From an uncultured Lysobacteraceae bacterium (lineage in GTDB: Bacteria > Pseudomonadota > Gammaproteobacteria > Xanthomonadales > Rhodanobacteraceae): a DNA stretch of 8,101 nt. The stretch covers positions 1 to 8,101 of the forward strand of contig CAMLLF010000149.1 of assembly GCA_946480705.1 (NCBI GenBank). Reading direction: 5' to 3'. The notes below the pieces were generated by a model that worked only from the letters and a program-made list of their open reading frames with translations, searched no databases and had not been told where the DNA came from. Of the stretch, positions 5,603 through 8,101 are shown one piece after another (position 1 is the first letter of the stretch; each line of letters begins with the position of its first letter). The translations under genes and the position numbers were made by a program.

Positions 5603-6607
5603 ATGCTCGTCTCGCTGCGCCGCACGCTCGCAGGGTCGCTGCTCTGGCTTGGCGCCGCCGGCGCCCACGCCGCCGACATATCGCTGCTCAACGTTTCGTA
5701 CGACCCTACACGGGAACTGTACAAAGACATTAATAGTGCATTTGCTGCGCAGTGGAAGGCCGGCAGGGGCGACACCGTCACGGTCAACGTCTCCCACGGC
5801 GGCTCGGGCAAGCAGGCGCGCTCGGTCATCGACGGACTCGAAGCCGATGTCGTCACGCTGGCGCTGGCCTACGACATCGATGCGATCGCCGAGAAGGGGC
5901 TGATCGCCGGCGACTGGCAGACGCGACTGCCGCACAACGCAACGCCGTACACCTCGACCATCGTGTTCCTCGTGCGCAAGGGCAATCCCAAGGGCATCAA
6001 GGACTGGAACGACCTGATCAAGCCCGGCGTCGAAGTCATCACGCCGAACCCGAAGACCTCGGGCGGCGCGCGCTGGAACTATCTCGCGGCCTGGGGCTAT
6101 GCGCTGAAGCAGCCCGGCGGCAGCGACGCGACGGCGAAAGACTTCGTCGCCGCGCTGTTCAAGAACGTGCCCGTGCTCGACACCGGCGCGCGCGGCTCGA
6201 CCACGACCTTCGTGCAGCGCGGCATCGGCGACGTGCTGCTGGCCTGGGAGAACGAGGCGCTGCTCGCGCGCCAGGAACTCGGCAAGGACGAGTTCGAGAT
6301 CATCGCGCCGTCGCTGTCGATCCTGGCCGAACCGCCGGTCGCGCTCGTCGACAAGGTCGCCGACAAGCACGGCACGCGCGCGGTCGCCGAGGCGTATCTG
6401 AAATTTCTCTACACGCCGGCCGCGCAGGATCTCGCCGGCAAGCATTACTACCGGCCCTACGACGAAGCCGCGGCGAAGAAATACGCGGCCGTGTTCCCGA
6501 AGGTCACGACGTTCACGATCGACGACGTGTTCGGCGGCTGGAAGAAAGCGCAGGCGACGCACTTCGCCGACGGCGCCGTGTTCGACCAGCTCGGAGTCGG
6601 CAAGTAA
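5603..6607 (+). CDS. sbp: Periplasmic sulfate-binding protein of the ABC importer
   Basis: A 334-residue precursor. The signal peptide covers residues 1-23 or so (basic MLVSLRR, hydrophobic core, AHA/AD cleavage region). The mature protein starts with [15 protein letters not shown] (26-40), the typical opening of sulfate-binding proteins. It carries [12 protein letters not shown] (63-74) and NPKTSGGAR (149-157), the latter fitting the family signature NPK[ST]SGxAR, plus [10 protein letters not shown] (210-219). It binds sulfate in the periplasm and delivers it to the CysT/CysW channel. The NVSYDP opening favours Sbp over the thiosulfate-binding paralogue CysP, though specificity overlaps in the family. 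The ATG at 5603 has AGGTGA at 5593-5598, a somewhat short four-base spacing. Length is typical. Codons 43-48 (ATT AAT AGT GCA TTT GCT) are AT-ending in an otherwise G/C-ending gene. It is the first gene of the operon, with cysT beginning 3 nt after its stop. Confidence 0.94.
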   Translation: MLVSLRRTLAGSLLWLGAAGAHAADISLLNVSYDPTRELYKDINSAFAAQWKAGRGDTVTVNVSHGGSGKQARSVIDGLEADVVTLALAYDIDAIAEKGLIAGDWQTRLPHNATPYTSTIVFLVRKGNPKGIKDWNDLIKPGVEVITPNPKTSGGARWNYLAAWGYALKQPGGSDATAKDFVAALFKNVPVLDTGARGSTTTFVQRGIGDVLLAWENEALLARQELGKDEFEIIAPSLSILAEPPVALVDKVADKHGTRAVAEAYLKFLYTPAAQDLAGKHYYRPYDEAAAKKYAAVFPKVTTFTIDDVFGGWKKAQATHFADGAVFDQLGVGK

Positions 6608-6610
6608 GTC

Positions 6611-7429
6611 ATGGCACGGCGCGTCCTGCCCGGTTTCGGACTGAGCCTCGGCTACACGCTGGCCTATCTCGGGCTCATCGTGTTCCTGCCGTTGGCCGCG
6701 CTCGCGGTCAAGGCATCGGACATCGGCTTCGCCGGGTTCTGGGCAACGCTGACGTCGCCGCACGTGCTCGCGGCGCTGCGCCTGTCCTTCGGCGCCGCGC
6801 TGCTGTCGGCCGTCGTCAATGCGGCGGTCGGCCTGCTGGTCGCCTGGGTGCTCGTGCGCTACACGTTTCCGGGGCGGCGACTGTTCGATGCGCTCGTCGA
6901 CCTGCCGTTCGCGCTGCCGACCGCGGTCGCCGGAATCGCACTGACGACGCTGTATGCGCCGAAAGGCTGGATCGGCGCCTGGCTCGCTCCGCTCGGCATC
7001 AAGGTCGCCTTCACGCCGCTCGGCGTGCTCGTCGCGATGATCTTCGTCGGCTTCCCGTTCGTCGTGCGCACCGTGCAGCCCGTGCTCGAATCGCTCGATC
7101 GCGACATCGAGGAAGCCGCCACGACGCTCGGCGCGACGCGGGTCCAGACCTTTGCGCGCGTGCTGTTTCCGCTGCTGCTGCCGGCGCTGCTGACCGGCTT
7201 CGCGCTCGCGCTCGCGCGCGCCGTCGGCGAATACGGATCGGTCATCTTCATCGCCGGCAACATCCCGATGAAATCGGAAATCCTGCCGCTGGTCATCGTG
7301 AAGCAACTGGAACAATACAAATATGGCGACGCCGCCGCGGTCGGTGTCGTCATGCTCGCGCTGTCGTTCCTGCTGCTGCTCGCGATCAGTCTGCTGCAGC
7401 GCTGGTCGCGCCGCTGGGCGGAGCGCTGA
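6611..7429 (+). CDS. cysT: Sulfate ABC transporter permease CysT (CysU)
   Basis: A 272-residue inner-membrane protein with about six hydrophobic segments (roughly 10-33, 56-82, 98-115, 134-153, 186-208 and 240-264). The conserved cytoplasmic EAA loop lies at about 167-187 ([15 protein letters not shown], with Glu168, Gly174 and Pro187 in the expected places) and docks on the CysA ATPase. [20 protein letters not shown] (96-115) and [16 protein letters not shown] (202-217) are typical of CysT. It forms half of the sulfate channel with CysW. The ATG at 6611 follows the sbp TAA after only GTC. No strong ribosome binding site sits at normal spacing (GGAG at 6592-6595 is too far), so translation is probably coupled to sbp. 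Length matches the family. Confidence 0.94.
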   Translation: MARRVLPGFGLSLGYTLAYLGLIVFLPLAALAVKASDIGFAGFWATLTSPHVLAALRLSFGAALLSAVVNAAVGLLVAWVLVRYTFPGRRLFDALVDLPFALPTAVAGIALTTLYAPKGWIGAWLAPLGIKVAFTPLGVLVAMIFVGFPFVVRTVQPVLESLDRDIEEAATTLGATRVQTFARVLFPLLLPALLTGFALALARAVGEYGSVIFIAGNIPMKSEILPLVIVKQLEQYKYGDAAAVGVVMLALSFLLLLAISLLQRWSRRWAER

Positions 7430-7430
7430 G

Positions 7431-8101
7431 ATGGCCGCCGTCGTCGCCCTCGCGCCGCCGCGCAACCGCACCCGCCGCCTCGTGCACGGCCTGCTGATCG
7501 CCGCTGCGCTGGGCTTCCTCGCGCTCTTCCTGCTGCTGCCGCTTGCGGCCGTTTTCGTCGAAGCGCTGCGCAAAGGCATCGGCACCTACGTCGCCGCGGT
7601 CGTGCATCCCGAAGCGATCGCCGCGATCGAACTCACGCTGCTCGTCGCCGCGATCGCCGTGCCGCTGAACACCGTGTTCGGCGTCGCCGCCGCCTGGGCG
7701 ATGACGCGCTTCGAATTCCGCGGCAAGGCGCTGCTCGGCGCGCTGATCGACCTGCCGTTCTCGGTGTCGCCGGTCGTCTCGGGCCTGATCTACGTACTGC
7801 TGTTCGGCGCGCAGGGCTGGTTCGGGCCGTGGCTGCAGGAACATGACATCAAGCTGATCTTCGCCGTGCCCGGGCTCGTGCTCGCGACGATCTTCGTGAC
7901 CCTGCCGTTCGTCGCGCGCGAACTGATTCCGCTGATGCAGTCGCAGGGCAGCGACGAGGAAGAAGCCGCACGCGTGCTCGGCGCCAGCGGCTGGCAGACG
8001 TTCTTCCGCGTGACCCTGCCGAACATCCGCTGGGCGCTGCTCTACGGCGTGCTGCTCTGCAACGCGCGTGCGATGGGCGAGTTCGGCGCGGTGTCGGTCG
8101 T
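7431..8101 (+). CDS. cysW: Sulfate ABC transporter permease CysW, 5' part
   Basis: Open from the ATG at 7431 through the end of the window: 223 complete codons plus two bases, no stop reached. Diagnostic CysW stretches are [20 protein letters not shown] (106-125), [20 protein letters not shown] (155-174), the EAA loop [19 protein letters not shown] (176-194) and [12 protein letters not shown] (196-207). These are followed by [14 protein letters not shown], which runs to the cut. The N-terminal tail (1-16) is short and basic, then the first membrane segment spans about 20-43. The family averages about 280-290 residues, so roughly 60-70 are missing. It pairs with CysT to form the membrane channel. 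Its start is separated from the cysT TGA by a single base (TGA-G-ATG), implying translational coupling. cysA, encoding the ATPase, would be the expected next gene but is beyond the window. Confidence 0.94.
   Translation, partial: MAAVVALAPPRNRTRRLVHGLLIAAALGFLALFLLLPLAAVFVEALRKGIGTYVAAVVHPEAIAAIELTLLVAAIAVPLNTVFGVAAAWAMTRFEFRGKALLGALIDLPFSVSPVVSGLIYVLLFGAQGWFGPWLQEHDIKLIFAVPGLVLATIFVTLPFVARELIPLMQSQGSDEEEAARVLGASGWQTFFRVTLPNIRWALLYGVLLCNARAMGEFGAVSV

Noticed and set aside
5752..7497. 581-codon plus-strand frame overlapping sbp and cysT
   Set aside because: Out of frame with the recognised transporter genes; Arg-rich, no domain.
5537..7585. Long minus-strand open frame (682 codons) antisense to sbp, cysT and the start of cysW
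   Set aside because: Low-complexity Arg/Asp/Gln-rich product, no domain, fully explained as a shadow of the sulfate operon.
1..8101. tRNA, rRNA, riboswitch or defence genes
   Set aside because: Nothing resembling these was recognised by eye on either strand; all gaps longer than 50 bp are described above except 3218-3321, where I saw no clear promoter or structure.

Overview
This is a GC-rich (very high G/C at third codon positions) chromosomal window from a Gram-negative bacterium. It encodes a TonB protein, a periplasmic sulfate-binding protein and an exported DUF885 protein. The gene set and a RIO/Kdo-like kinase with the HNDLAKEPNWL signature suggest a gammaproteobacterium, perhaps near Xanthomonadales, Nevskiales or Pseudomonas. 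That placement rests on remembered family resemblance, not a search. The content is housekeeping and accessory metabolism. I see no mobile element, phage gene, CRISPR array, RNA gene or defence system.

Layout. (1) 1-1410, plus strand: the 3' part of a hemolysin III/PAQR-type membrane protein, then a complete MECR/ETR-like 2-enoyl thioester reductase. (2) 1411-1465: a convergent gap filled by a perfect 16-bp hairpin. (3) 1466-3807, minus strand: a DUF456 membrane protein upstream of an exported DUF885 putative metallohydrolase. (4) 3808-3860: a short divergent gap with a promoter that places the kinase start codon at the predicted transcription start (probable leaderless mRNA). (5) 3861-4553, plus strand: a small RIO/Kdo-kinase-like protein. 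(6) 4554-4767: a convergent gap holding a long inverted-repeat element whose two arms each carry a hairpin and a G-quadruplex-type motif, on opposite strands. (7) 4768-5418, minus strand: an orphan TonB energy transducer. (8) 5419-5602: a divergent regulatory gap. (9) 5603-8101, plus strand: a sulfate ABC importer operon, sbp-cysT-cysW, with cysW cut by the window end. cysA would be expected next.

How the genes work together. The clear functional unit is sulfate uptake: Sbp captures sulfate in the periplasm and the CysT/CysW heterodimer forms the channel, needing a CysA ATPase outside the window. TonB is transcribed away from this operon across a 184-bp gap. Co-regulation is possible but not shown. 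DUF456 and DUF885 lie on the same strand with a 104-bp gap and may be co-transcribed. The remaining genes look like independent units. The most notable non-coding structures are the two convergent-gap elements. I did not find a convincing new multi-gene system.
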